Part shown: in pieces, positions 18,019 through 26,394 of the stretch
Numbering within the stretch: position 1 is the first letter of the stretch
Layout of the letters: every line of letters begins with the position of its first letter
NCBI GenBank assembly: GCA_021810455.1
Contig: JAJZIU010000005.1
Location: 1-41,285, forward strand
Length of the DNA stretch: 41,285 nt
Direction of reading: 5' to 3'
DNA from: Microcaldota archaeon
GTDB taxonomy: Archaea; Micrarchaeota; Micrarchaeia; Micrarchaeales; CABMGC01
The notes under the pieces: generated by a model
The model's database searches: none
What the model was told of the DNA's origin: nothing
What the model saw: the letters and a program-made list of their open reading frames with translations, nothing else
Made by a program: the position numbers and the translations under genes

Positions 18019-18052
18019 AGCGTATGGTCCTCACGGGCCGTCTGGGTTCAAA

Positions 18053-18083
18053 ATAAGCTTCGGGCAACCGATGATTATGCAAA
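18053..18083 (+). other. tRNA intron in T loop (about 59/60), 31 bases
   Basis: Removal restores TTCAAAT. The intron forms a hairpin: ATAA (18053-18056) with TTAT (18075-18078) and TCGG (18060-18063) with CCGA (18068-18071), separated by a 3x3 internal loop and capped by GCAA, a GNRA tetraloop. The A-rich junction leaves the exact cut ambiguous. Confidence 0.75.
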
Positions 18084-18109
18084 TCCCAGCCCTGGCGTCA
18101 CAACAAACA

Positions 18110-18874
18110 TCACTGGTAAATTTGTTGTAATTTTAATAACATGCTTTTTACTCTGTCTGTACTTGTACCTGCTTTACCTATAAGCAAACCGTCAATAAAA
18201 GGCAGCGACGCGTAATTGCCTATGTTTTCTTCATTGATGCTACCTCCATACACCATCGCAACATTTTCTGAATTTTCTCCTAATATTTCTTTTATCTGTG
18301 CAAAAATTTCCAGTATGTGATTTGCATCAGCAGATGTAGAAGATTTTGAAGAGCTTATCGCCCAAACTGGTTCATAACCTATGTAAAATTTGGATTTATC
18401 GTCTTTAATGTGTTTGATTATCGGTCTGAGTTGTTTTTCCATTATGTTTTTTGAGAGGCCCTTGTCTTTCTCTTCAAGCGTTTCTCCTATACAAACAATT
18501 GGCACCAGTCCTTTTGCAAGAGCAATTGCGAATTTCTCCCCTACTGCTTCATTTCCCCCCGCAAGCCCTTCCATCCTCCTTCTCACTTCAGAATGTCCAA
18601 GCAACACGTACTTACATCCAGCTTCAATTATCTGATCTGCACTTGTACATCCTGTATATGCACCTTTGCCTTCAACATCCAGATTTTGTGCAGCAATCAA
18701 GAGTTCTGAATCAGTTATCGATTCTTTTACTGCGTACAATGCGATATCTGATGGAGCCAACACCATCTTTATGCCATCGGGAATTGTCATCACAGCGATT
18801 TTCTTGGCAAGCTTACGCGATTCCTCGATTCCAAGATACGCTTTCCAATTCAAAATGACGATCTTATCTTTCAT
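18110..18874 (-). CDS. tpiA: Triosephosphate isomerase (bacterial-type)
   Basis: Interconverts dihydroxyacetone phosphate and glyceraldehyde-3-phosphate. Catalytic residues are present: lysine in NWKAY, histidine in LLGHSE and glutamate in YEPVWAI. The phosphate loop is MVYGGSI. The length (254 residues) and the block GAYTGCTSADQI followed by GETLEEKDKG are those of bacterial/eukaryal enzymes; archaeal TIMs are shorter and lack them. The loop-6 hinge after VWAI reads SSSK, where GTGK is usual. I chose ATG 18874, with GGCGTG six bases upstream, over GTG 18883. Confidence 0.93.
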   Translation of the reverse strand: MKDKIVILNWKAYLGIEESRKLAKKIAVMTIPDGIKMVLAPSDIALYAVKESITDSELLIAAQNLDVEGKGAYTGCTSADQIIEAGCKYVLLGHSEVRRRMEGLAGGNEAVGEKFAIALAKGLVPIVCIGETLEEKDKGLSKNIMEKQLRPIIKHIKDDKSKFYIGYEPVWAISSSKSSTSADANHILEIFAQIKEILGENSENVAMVYGGSINEENIGNYASLPFIDGLLIGKAGTSTDRVKSMLLKLQQIYQ

Positions 18875-18896
18875 AACATACACGCCTAATGTATGG

Positions 18897-19280
18897 TCAT
18901 CTTAGCGAGACAGCATCTGCCTTTGATTGATCCTCCTCGATAACCACTCCCGTACCATAAGCTACTACCTCTGTCATTACCTGGCCTATATCGGCTGAAT
19001 CAAACCTCATGTCTAAGATTGCATTGGCACCTTCCTTTTTCGCATTTTCTATCATTCTTTGTATGGCATGTTCTCGTGCTTCAGTGAGCATCACGGTGTA
19101 TTCGTTTATCTCCCCTCCTACAAGACCTCTCAAACCTGCTACGATGTTTCCTCCTATGCCTCTGCTTCTGACTATTATCCCAAAAGTAGGCCCTATGACT
19201 TTGACTATCTTATTTCCAGGCACATAATTCGTTGTGACTACTATGAACCCTTTAATTCCAATCTCATCGTTTTCTAACAA
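18897..19280 (-). CDS. YbjQ/UPF0145 family protein
   Basis: Conserved small protein of unknown function, classed as a putative heavy-metal-binding domain that assembles as a pentamer in solved relatives. The full family pattern is visible: VVTTNYVPG, IGPTFGIIVRSRGIGGNIVAG, LRGLVGGEINEYT, EARE..AI..MI, GANAILDMRFD and AYGTGVVIE. It has no cysteine or clear metal-ligand cluster, so metal binding is not evident. I prefer TTG 19280, six bases after GGTG, over GTG 19289; homologues begin close to VVTT, so the first ten residues are doubtful. Twenty-two bases separate it from the tpiA start. Confidence 0.83.
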   Translation of the reverse strand: MLENDEIGIKGFIVVTTNYVPGNKIVKVIGPTFGIIVRSRGIGGNIVAGLRGLVGGEINEYTVMLTEAREHAIQRMIENAKKEGANAILDMRFDSADIGQVMTEVVAYGTGVVIEEDQSKADAVSLR

Positions 19281-19369
19281 GACCAACACCTACAAAATAA
19301 TCTGTTGTTCACATTAAGAATCTTTGCTGTTTCATAAAGATATTTCAATTTATCATACGACATATGAAT

Positions 19370-19377
19370 GGTGGTGA
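19370..19377 (+). promoter_or_regulatory. Ribosome binding site setting the GTG start of fbp
   Basis: GGTGGTGA ends one base before GTG 19379, with GGTG five bases from it. It favours that GTG over the upstream ATG 19364. Confidence 0.6.
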
Positions 19378-19378
19378 C

Positions 19379-20461
19379 GTGAAGATAACTATAAGCGCTA
19401 TAAAAGCCGACATAGGTTCTATAGGAGGCCATACAAGACCAAGCAAGGAAGTATTTGATAAAGTGAGGGAATACGTAGAGGATAAAGGAAAAGAGAACGG
19501 AGTAATAGACACATACCTCGGTTACACTGGAGACGACATACACATATTAATGTCCCATACGAAGGGAGTAGGAAACAAAGACATACACGGACTTGCATGG
19601 AACGCATTCAAGGAAGGTGCCGATATAGCCAAGCAACAAGGCCTGTACGGAGCGGGACAGGATCTGCTTAAGGATTCGTTTTCCGGCAACGTAAAAGGAA
19701 TGGGTCCCGGGGTTGCTGAAATGGAGTTTGAAGAGAGACCAAATGAAGCATTCGCCCTATTCACAATGGACAAAACCGAACCAGGAGCTTTCAACTATCC
19801 TTTTTATAGACTCTTCTGCGAACCTTCTGCAAATACCGGGCTAATACTAAATCCTTCTTTGTCATCTGGGGTTGTTCTCACTGTGATGGATGTGATGATT
19901 GGAAAGAAGGCTGAGCTTCACATACCTCAAGATAATTTTGTAATAGCTGCAGCGCTCATGTATCCTGGACGCTATGTCATAGAGGGTGTGAAAAACACCG
20001 AAGGACCTATATTGTCTTCTACTACAGACAGACTCCACAACCTGGCTGGGACATACGTTGGCAAGGACGATCCTGCAGCAATAATGAGATTGCAAAAAGG
20101 ATTCCCTGCAACCGAGGAAGCATGTTCTGTATTCAAAACGGTGCATTATGTTGCCGGAGATACGCGTGGTAGTCATCATGCACCACTAATGCCTGTCAAG
20201 GTTATGACACCTGCAACAAGCAATTTCTGCATACCTATAGTCAGTGCCGTACTTTTCAGCATGAAGAACGGCAAGTTTACGGCTCACACTGACGCTTTTG
20301 ATACTCCCGACTGGGATTACTTCAGAACCAAAGCTGTGAAAAAGATGGAGTACATGCGGGAACAGGGATTCGTTCATCCAGCAACTCTTATACCTGAGGA
20401 GTTGGAGTATAACAAGGGCTACGAAGCAATGATGGCTGAAGTTAGCAAGAGATTTTCGTAA
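19379..20461 (+). CDS. fbp: Fructose-1,6-bisphosphate aldolase/phosphatase
   Basis: Bifunctional ancestral enzyme that condenses triose phosphates and dephosphorylates the product to fructose-6-phosphate, making gluconeogenesis one-way. The sequence is the archaeal type throughout: ISAIKADIGSIGGHTRPS, YTGDDIHILMSH, GLAWNAFKEG, GAGQDLLKDSFSGN, KTEPGAFNYPFYRLFCEP, AALMYPGRYVIEG and GDTRGSHHAPLMPV. The length of 360 residues is normal. GTG 19379 is preferred because of the GGTGGTGA motif upstream. The neighbouring triosephosphate isomerase supplies its substrates, although it is on the other strand. Confidence 0.95.
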   Translation: MKITISAIKADIGSIGGHTRPSKEVFDKVREYVEDKGKENGVIDTYLGYTGDDIHILMSHTKGVGNKDIHGLAWNAFKEGADIAKQQGLYGAGQDLLKDSFSGNVKGMGPGVAEMEFEERPNEAFALFTMDKTEPGAFNYPFYRLFCEPSANTGLILNPSLSSGVVLTVMDVMIGKKAELHIPQDNFVIAAALMYPGRYVIEGVKNTEGPILSSTTDRLHNLAGTYVGKDDPAAIMRLQKGFPATEEACSVFKTVHYVAGDTRGSHHAPLMPVKVMTPATSNFCIPIVSAVLFSMKNGKFTAHTDAFDTPDWDYFRTKAVKKMEYMREQGFVHPATLIPEELEYNKGYEAMMAEVSKRFS

Positions 20462-20494
20462 ATCAAATGAAATGAGAAAGTCCTGATAAACTCT

Positions 20495-21178
20495 TCACAA
20501 ACCTAGATGCGGTAGGACCTTTGACAGGTCCTTTTCTTTTATTATCACATCTGCAGCGTTCACTACTCTTTCTTTGTAAGAGTTAAATGCTATTGCGAGT
20601 CCTACTTTTTCAAACACTGCAACGTCATTTACGTCATCTCCAACATAGACGCATTCCTTCAGAGTTGCCTGGTTTAACTGTGCAATGTACCTGACGAACT
20701 TTACCTTATCATTATAATCAGTTGCAAAAAGTTTCCAGTCATTCAGTTCCCCGTTGTTGTCAAATTTTAAATCGCACTGTGCAAGTGTATGATCTATTCC
20801 TAACTCTTCCTTTACCCTGTTCGCAAGAGCCGCAAAACTCCCACTAACAGCACCGGTAACCATTCCGTGTTTCTTTATTTTGCTTATAGTGTCTTTTGCA
20901 TTATGCATCAACGGCCTGCCAAACATTAATTTATCAAACGTTTCCTTGTTCAAACCTTTTGCCTTAAGCACACAGCATGCCGTGTCGGTCCATTCCATAT
21001 AAGACCTGAATCCCTTGTTCATGTAAATGTGCTTTAACCTTTCATGTATGTCATAAATATCTAACTCCTGAAACAAGCTGTCCCATGAACTTGCAGCTAC
21101 GCTATCCTCTTTGTGCGGGATGTCTGGTTTTTCAAAAAGAACCCCATCTATATCAAATATTACGATCTTGTAAACCAT
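20495..21178 (-). CDS. SerB-like HAD phosphatase (copy 1)
   Basis: Mg-dependent phosphomonoesterase of the HAD superfamily, closest in pattern to phosphoserine phosphatase; the substrate is unproven. Motif I is FDIDGVL, motif II lies in GAVSGSF, the motif III lysine is near DWKLF or NDKVKF, and motif IV is YVGDDVNDVAVF. The helical cap lies between motifs I and II. It resembles the gene at 27923-28711 along its whole length, with the same ...LPH(L/I)GL ending of the core. ATG 21178 is used; the frame continues upstream without homology. No serA or serC is nearby. Confidence 0.8.
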   Translation of the reverse strand: MVYKIVIFDIDGVLFEKPDIPHKEDSVAASSWDSLFQELDIYDIHERLKHIYMNKGFRSYMEWTDTACCVLKAKGLNKETFDKLMFGRPLMHNAKDTISKIKKHGMVTGAVSGSFAALANRVKEELGIDHTLAQCDLKFDNNGELNDWKLFATDYNDKVKFVRYIAQLNQATLKECVYVGDDVNDVAVFEKVGLAIAFNSYKERVVNAADVIIKEKDLSKVLPHLGL

Positions 21179-21267
21179 GTTAAATATTTCTAAGAAAGGA
21201 ATTAAAAAGGGTTGCGTGCATAATAACACTGAAGTCCATCTCATTTTTCGAAATGGGCAATCAAAAG

Positions 21268-21275
21268 ATATATAG
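21268..21275 (+). promoter_or_regulatory. TATA box of rps13 operon
   Basis: GATATATA about 47 bases before the ATG, predicting a leader of roughly 20 bases. The remaining sequence between 21179 and 21318 shows nothing else. Confidence 0.55.
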
Positions 21276-21318
21276 GCATTTCCGAACATAATATACCTAT
21301 TCATTTACTAGTGCTTTC

Positions 21319-21840
21319 ATGGCAAAAGAGAAAGAGTCAAAGGAGAGGAAGGAATCTAGCATCATAAGAATAGCTGGGCGAGACATCAATGGTAGGTATA
21401 ATATACTGAGAGCACTTACTCAGATAAAAGGAATAGGATACAACATGGCAAATGCTATTTCACTTGCATATGCAAAACAGCACGGGATAAAGCAGGATAC
21501 TGAAATAGGATCACTGAGCGATCAGGATCTTGCCAAATTGGAAAGTGTTCTTAAGGAACCGGGCAAGTTCAATGTTCCAAACTTTATGCTTAACAGAAGA
21601 AAAGACCGCGAAACCGGTTCTGATATACATCTTGTCGGAACTGATCTTACGGTTAAGATCAGACAGGACACCGACAACGAAATCCGAATACAAACGTGGA
21701 GAGGATTCAGAAAGCAGTACGGACAGAAAGTAAGAGGACAGAGGACAAGATCCACAGGAAGAACCGGAGCGACAATCGGAGTAGTCAAAAAATCCGTACA
21801 AGCTCCAGCAGCATCTTCTGAAAAGAAGCCAGCAGCGTGA
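21319..21840 (+). CDS. rps13: Ribosomal protein uS13
   Basis: Small-subunit head protein contacting 5S-side bridges and the P-site tRNA. The family pattern is seen in IIRIAGRDINGRYNILRAL, the helix-hairpin-helix IKGIGYNMANAI and the basic C-terminal GQKVRGQRTRSTGRTGATIG. The product has 173 residues, including a lysine/glutamate-rich N-terminal extension and an Ala/Pro/Lys tail. It is the first gene of rps13-rps4-rps11, in the order conserved in archaea, with its own TATA box. Four bases separate its stop from the rps4 ATG. Confidence 0.96.
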   Translation: MAKEKESKERKESSIIRIAGRDINGRYNILRALTQIKGIGYNMANAISLAYAKQHGIKQDTEIGSLSDQDLAKLESVLKEPGKFNVPNFMLNRRKDRETGSDIHLVGTDLTVKIRQDTDNEIRIQTWRGFRKQYGQKVRGQRTRSTGRTGATIGVVKKSVQAPAASSEKKPAA

Positions 21841-21844
21841 TTAA

Positions 21845-22408
21845 ATGGGAGCACCAAAGAGGAACAGGAAAAAGTACGAAAGACCTTCGGCAATGTGGAA
21901 CAAGCAGAGAATAGAAGAAGAGCACAAGTTGAAGGAAGTTTATGGTCTTAAAAATCTGAGAGAGCTTTGGAAGGCAACAAGCGAACTGAGAAGAGTCAAA
22001 AGAAATGCAAGAGAGGTTCTTTCTGGAAGATCAACACAGAAAACAGGTACTGACATAATAAACAGATTGGCAAGATACAACATTGTAAAAGAAGACGCTA
22101 TCACTGACGACCTTCTGGTACTAAAACCCGAATCTATTTTAGAAAGGAGATTGCAGACCGTTGTCTTTAGACGAGGAATGGCAAAGAGTCTGAGACAATC
22201 AAGGCAATTGATAGCTCATGGTTTCATAGCAATAAACGGCTCTAGGGTAAAATCTCCAGGATACCTTGTAAGAAAAGATGAAGAATCCAATATAGGTTAT
22301 TACAAACCCATTAATCTTGAAATAAAACCTGTTGCAGAACAATCCACTGCCGAACAGACAGCCGTGAAGGCTGAGCCTGCTCAGGCACCCGGGGGAAAAG
22401 GCGAGTAA
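21845..22408 (+). CDS. rps4: Ribosomal protein uS4
   Basis: Primary 16S rRNA-binding assembly protein. It has the archaeal N-terminal block [13 protein letters not shown] and a central S4 RNA-binding domain ([20 protein letters not shown], then [16 protein letters not shown] with SPGYLV). The 187-residue product ends in an acidic Ala/Glu/Pro tail of about 30 residues that looks disordered. A GTGATT motif overlapping the rps13 stop lies just before the ATG. It is the middle gene of the operon; rps11 starts two bases after its stop. Confidence 0.96.
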   Translation: MGAPKRNRKKYERPSAMWNKQRIEEEHKLKEVYGLKNLRELWKATSELRRVKRNAREVLSGRSTQKTGTDIINRLARYNIVKEDAITDDLLVLKPESILERRLQTVVFRRGMAKSLRQSRQLIAHGFIAINGSRVKSPGYLVRKDEESNIGYYKPINLEIKPVAEQSTAEQTAVKAEPAQAPGGKGE

Positions 22409-22410
22409 AT

Positions 22411-22926
22411 ATGGCGAAACAGAAAAAAGCACCAAAGTCAAGAACAGAGACCCAGAAGAAACAGGAAGCTGAAGAAGTAAAGAAGGGAGGACACTCTTAC
22501 GAAGAGGACGTACTCGCAGCCCAGGAAAAGAACAAACAAAAAGGTATTCGATGGGGCGTAGCTCATATATTCTCATCAAAGAACAACACTGTGATAACAC
22601 TTACTGATTTATCCGGAGCTGAAACCATTGCTATAGGGAGCGGAGGCATGGTTGTCGATGCTGATCATGAAGAAGGATCGCCATACGCTGCTACTCAAGC
22701 TGCTTACAAGGTTTCAACACTTGCCATAGAAAAGGGCATAACTCATATTAACATAAAGATACGTGCACCTGGCGGTCATTCCTCAAAGACTCCTGGACCT
22801 GGTGCTCAGGCAGTTGTAAGGGCCCTTGCCAGAAGCGGATTCAAGATTGGGAGCATAGAGGATGTAACTCCAATACCTACTGATACTACGAAGAGACCTG
22901 GCGGAAGAAGAGGAAGAAGAGTGTAA
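22411..22926 (+). CDS. rps11: Ribosomal protein uS11
   Basis: Small-subunit platform protein beside the mRNA exit. The family core is clear: [19 protein letters not shown], the GGMVV and SPYAA blocks, [20 protein letters not shown] and the C-terminal [21 protein letters not shown] 45-residue charged N-terminal extension (Lys/Glu/Gln) precedes the core. In many archaea rpoD, L18e and L13 follow; here a convergent membrane-protein gene begins 11 bases later, so the operon is cut. Confidence 0.97.
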   Translation: MAKQKKAPKSRTETQKKQEAEEVKKGGHSYEEDVLAAQEKNKQKGIRWGVAHIFSSKNNTVITLTDLSGAETIAIGSGGMVVDADHEEGSPYAATQAAYKVSTLAIEKGITHINIKIRAPGGHSSKTPGPGAQAVVRALARSGFKIGSIEDVTPIPTDTTKRPGGRRGRRV

Positions 22927-22937
22927 TACTCTTCTCG

Positions 22938-23852
22938 TTACAGAGTTCTTGCTATTATTCCAAAAATGGTTATAGCTACAGCAACGCTAAAGTTGTCATC
23001 TATTCTTATAGGTAAGCTTTCCATCAGCGCGCCTATTATGGCCACTGGTATTGCAACAATTCCTATAAACGGAAATGATAGCAACGCTGCAGATGTGAAA
23101 TAAGTCATAGTTCCTGCAATGGTTTTGTTTTTGTTGTAAGGTAGTCTATGCTTTCTGTAATTCAATCCAACAACTGTTGACAACGAATCAGATATGAAAA
23201 GTGCTATCACGATCGATATCACCATATTTGTACTAAGGAAGGATCCTGCTGTAAGCACCCCCAGGGCGAGCCACACCCCTCCGTATCCCAAAGTGCCTTT
23301 TCCCCTTTCCATCATGTGCAATGCTTTCGGTATGGGGTTGTACTTATTCATCATTGAATAAGAGGCCATGAACATCCCAAGTATGATGAGTATCAACACA
23401 GCCATCAAGCCCTGCCTTCCAGCTATTACTAACAGGAACACTACGAGAACTCCGAGCAATGTCTGCGCAGTGTTTCTCCTATATTCTATCATCTTTCTGT
23501 TCCTATTTCCATTGTTATTCTTTATAGTGTAAACACTGGATGTAAATCCAAACAGCAACGCCTGTGCAATAAAGTACTCTGCTATTCCTGTGTAGTATCC
23601 ATAGAATATGTATCCTATCGATATCAAAGCGATTATGTAATTCAATTTTGATCCGTACGTGTAAACAAGCGCACCGAACACGGCCACAGAACTCAGCATA
23701 AGCAGCACGTTTGCTTTCTCATAAGTAAAAAGAACCAGCGCAAGAAGTAATGAAACCGCTAAAAGAACCCCATCCTTTCTATTTTTGACATTCCAGATTC
23801 TGTACAGAAACGCTACGATTCCTACAAGATATGCTATAACTAGGAAGATCAT
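22938..23852 (-). CDS. Polytopic membrane protein, polyprenol/dolichol-kinase-like
   Basis: Hydrophobic 304-residue protein with roughly nine or ten membrane segments. The C-terminal third carries ALFISDSLSTVVGLNYRKH, NKTIAGTMTYF and the ending ALMESLPIRIDDN. This is the layout of the CTP-dependent prenol kinase/cytidylyltransferase membrane superfamily (SEC59, phytol kinase, DUF92), in which a D(G/S)..(A/S)...G motif and a K(S/T)..G(T/S) motif form the active site. It is the last gene of uppS-DUF2070-this gene, three bases after DUF2070. I infer phosphorylation of a cis-polyprenol, or a related step. Substrate and family assignment are not certain. Confidence 0.55.
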   Translation of the reverse strand: MIFLVIAYLVGIVAFLYRIWNVKNRKDGVLLAVSLLLALVLFTYEKANVLLMLSSVAVFGALVYTYGSKLNYIIALISIGYIFYGYYTGIAEYFIAQALLFGFTSSVYTIKNNNGNRNRKMIEYRRNTAQTLLGVLVVFLLVIAGRQGLMAVLILIILGMFMASYSMMNKYNPIPKALHMMERGKGTLGYGGVWLALGVLTAGSFLSTNMVISIVIALFISDSLSTVVGLNYRKHRLPYNKNKTIAGTMTYFTSAALLSFPFIGIVAIPVAIIGALMESLPIRIDDNFSVAVAITIFGIIARTL

Positions 23853-23855
23853 AAC

Positions 23856-25673
23856 CTACACCGCGTACATAACCCATGCAGCAACTATGAATCCAAGCAC
23901 TACTATTATGGGAACTGTTTTCTTCACCGATCTTATCGTATCTCTTGTCATTTCCACCAGTGCATCTCCGGCTCCTGTTCCCCAAGTCCTGAATCCCTTA
24001 ACAATTATTTTTTGATAAGAGTAATCCACATACTCCATTTCCGAAATTGCCTTGTCTATCATCCCCTTTATTATAGGCTTTATCTCATTAACATTCGTGT
24101 ATCTGCCTACTACGTTGCTTGCAGACAATGCAAGAGAATTTACAGAATGCGTATCTGTTGTATAAATCTCTGCATACATTCCACAGTTTTTTCTTATGTA
24201 ATCTATCAAATTGCTTCTGAAAGTTGGCAGCATGTTGTTTGCATCAAAGTACACCATGCAAAATCTTTTTCCTTTAAACTCAAAGACTCCTACCGAAGTG
24301 TAACCGTTGCCAAGATCCTTGCTCCATGCACCCTGCGATATTCTGGTAAACGCGGCTCCGAATCTTATCCTCGTATTTTGTTTTTTGCTTATTGACATTC
24401 TTATTGCATTCTCGTACATCCTAATGTACTTGCTGCCTTTGTAAATACCCATGAGTTCGCTTTTGCTTGCGGATTCGAATCTGGAATTGTGTGCATCTAT
24501 TAGTATGGTTTCTCCTCCCACGATTTTTTCAAGCGAACCTCCCACTTCTCTGTTTATGTCTTCAGTAACCGTTGGAGCTTTCGTCAGGGTCAAAATGTTT
24601 ATGTCACCTATCCTTATGTTTATTGCTTTGCACGGTTTCTCTTCTCCGTTTCCTATGTAACCTTTTGCCTGTTTGAAATCTGACATGTTGTCTATGGTCG
24701 AGATTACCGCTCTAGACATTTTGTATATCTGATCCCTGTTCACGGGATTGTCATCTATGTCTACTGCTCCATGAAGTATGAACGGCGTCGTCGAGTATCT
24801 TTTTACTATCTCCTTTCCTATGAGTTCAGTCGCTACGCTTCCACCAACTCCGGCAAATGGTCCGTAATGTATATCTGGTTTTATGAATACGGCTTTGTAT
24901 CCCGACCTGCCTTTCAGCACCATTATCTTTGTTTCGACGCCTTTTGCTTCAGATGAATTCATGAATATGTCGACTTCCTTTCCTGCATTGTATAACCATT
25001 GGCTAACCATACTGGATATGATATCTATCCCACTGAGCTTGAACGCTTTTTTTGAAGGCCTGTCTATAACAAAGAGTATCATGTATCCAACGATCATGAA
25101 TATCGACATTCCCGCAAGCAATTTTATCAGTACTGTACCGACTGGCACGTTGAGATCGAGCATGTACTTACTTACTGGGAAAAAGAAAAATACATTAAGC
25201 AAAGGCTGTGCAAGTGCAGTGAGGAAGGGTTTCCTCTTGCTGAACATCACAACTCTATTCACTATCATCCAGTACCCAAGAATACCTGCGTTCCCTAAAA
25301 GCAGTACGAAGTATGCAACTGCGTGTCTCTGTAGGAAAGAAAACATGATAAAGTTAATGGCCATGAAAACTGCATAAACGCTGGTTATCACAAGCACACT
25401 GAAGAACGCGTGTTTGAGTTGTATTCTTCTATCTGCGATCTTGTTAAGCATGACGGTTAGTATTGCCGGAAGCGTTATCATAATCGCTCCAGTGCTTACG
25501 CCCAATGCTATGAATGAACTTATGTTCCCCGTTGTTTCATGAATCGCAAAACTTGAGATTATGCCAGTTACCATTCCGAGAATCAGCAGAAGGATTGCTT
25601 GCATCAGACTCCCAGGAGCGGAAATTGAAAAGTATTTTACAAACCCAGTAACATCCCTGTTTTTATCAGGCAT
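23856..25673 (-). CDS. DUF2070 family membrane protein
   Basis: Archaeal membrane protein of unknown function, 605 residues from the chosen start. About seven membrane segments occupy the first third. A large soluble region follows, with HYGPFAGVGGSVATELIGKEI, PFILHGAVDIDDNP, LIDAHNS and YTTDTHSVNSLA; these His/Asp-rich blocks could bind metal or phosphate, which is inference. A final membrane helix lies at the C terminus. ATG 25673 follows a strong GGGAGGT motif by six bases that overlaps the uppS stop. It sits between cis-prenyltransferase and the prenol-kinase-like gene, suggesting a role in polyprenyl lipid handling. Confidence 0.72.
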   Translation of the reverse strand: MPDKNRDVTGFVKYFSISAPGSLMQAILLLILGMVTGIISSFAIHETTGNISSFIALGVSTGAIMITLPAILTVMLNKIADRRIQLKHAFFSVLVITSVYAVFMAINFIMFSFLQRHAVAYFVLLLGNAGILGYWMIVNRVVMFSKRKPFLTALAQPLLNVFFFFPVSKYMLDLNVPVGTVLIKLLAGMSIFMIVGYMILFVIDRPSKKAFKLSGIDIISSMVSQWLYNAGKEVDIFMNSSEAKGVETKIMVLKGRSGYKAVFIKPDIHYGPFAGVGGSVATELIGKEIVKRYSTTPFILHGAVDIDDNPVNRDQIYKMSRAVISTIDNMSDFKQAKGYIGNGEEKPCKAINIRIGDINILTLTKAPTVTEDINREVGGSLEKIVGGETILIDAHNSRFESASKSELMGIYKGSKYIRMYENAIRMSISKKQNTRIRFGAAFTRISQGAWSKDLGNGYTSVGVFEFKGKRFCMVYFDANNMLPTFRSNLIDYIRKNCGMYAEIYTTDTHSVNSLALSASNVVGRYTNVNEIKPIIKGMIDKAISEMEYVDYSYQKIIVKGFRTWGTGAGDALVEMTRDTIRSVKKTVPIIVVLGFIVAAWVMYAV

Positions 25674-25677
25674 GCGT

Positions 25678-26373
25678 CTACCTCCCGAATCTTCTTTGCC
25701 TATTGCTATAATCGACAAGGGCCGTGTGCAGATCGTTCCTTGTGAAATCAGGCCACAATTTTTTTGAGAAGTAAAGTTCAGCGTATCCTGCTTGCCATGG
25801 CATGAATCCAGACAATCTCTTTTCTCCAGAAGTCCTTATGACAAAATCTATCTCAGGTATTGACCTTGATATTAAGAAGTTGCCAAACTCCTCCTCTGTA
25901 ACATTGCCTTTTGGAAATTTTTTTGCTATGCTTCTTGCCGCACTCATCAGATCGTCCCTACCTCCGTATCCTATCAGCATGTTAATTACCTTATCCGAAT
26001 ATTTTTTTGTCTCGAGTTCTACCCTGTGTAACGAGTCTCGCAAATCCTTTGGCAATAGTTTCTTGTTTCCTACTATGTTCAATCTTGTTTTATTGCTGTG
26101 CAATCTGTCTATGACGTTCCTATCAAGTGCCACTCTCTTGTAAATCCTGAACAGTGCATCTACTTCCTTGCTGTTTCTTTTGAAGTTTTCGGTAGATAAT
26201 GCCCATACAGATATTGAATTTATTCCGTATCCTGCACACCACTCGCTAAATTCTATGAATTTGCTGACTCCCTGGCTGTAACCGCTGAGTATCGAAAGTT
26301 TGTGGGATCTTGACCAGCGCCTGTTGCCATCAGGTATTATGGCCAAGGTCCTTGGAACGTTAGTTATCTTCAT
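25678..26373 (-). CDS. uppS: Cis-prenyltransferase (undecaprenyl/polyprenyl diphosphate synthase)
   Basis: Extends an allylic diphosphate with isopentenyl units in cis, making the long-chain carrier for glycan assembly. Motifs seen are AIIPDGNRRWSRSHKLS near the start (catalytic Asp), SVWALSTENFKR, IGYGGRDDLMSA, and the C-terminal VIRTSGEKRLSGFMPWQ with YAELYFSKKLWPDF. The 231-residue length is slightly short but complete. GYSQG replaces the more usual GH..G in the first helix. It opens the uppS-DUF2070-kinase-like operon. A TATA-like element at 26395-26408 is about 27 bases from the ATG. Confidence 0.95.
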   Translation of the reverse strand: MKITNVPRTLAIIPDGNRRWSRSHKLSILSGYSQGVSKFIEFSEWCAGYGINSISVWALSTENFKRNSKEVDALFRIYKRVALDRNVIDRLHSNKTRLNIVGNKKLLPKDLRDSLHRVELETKKYSDKVINMLIGYGGRDDLMSAARSIAKKFPKGNVTEEEFGNFLISRSIPEIDFVIRTSGEKRLSGFMPWQAGYAELYFSKKLWPDFTRNDLHTALVDYSNRQRRFGR

Positions 26374-26394
26374 GTGAATACCGAAGAAATCTTT

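Larger units (their letters stand above)
17968..18097 (+). tRNA. tRNA-Ser(GGA) with two introns
   Basis: Class II tRNA reading UCC/UCU. The acceptor is GCCAGGG/CCCTGGC with discriminator G18097; CCA is not encoded (TCA follows). The D arm begins GCAGAG, and the anticodon stem TACGC (17996-18000) pairs with GCGTA (18020-18024). The loop before the intron reads CTGGAA with anticodon GGA at 18003-18005. The variable arm is GGTCC-TCAC-GGGCC and the T stem is CTGGG/CCCAG. A 12-base intron sits at the canonical 37/38 site and a 31-base intron in the T loop; the mature body is 87 bases. The T-loop intron is in the same place as in tRNA-Ser(CGA). Confidence 0.9.

Noticed and set aside
18026-18040. 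GGTCC...GGGCC palindrome as a regulatory repeat
   Set aside because: It is the variable arm of tRNA-Ser(GGA).
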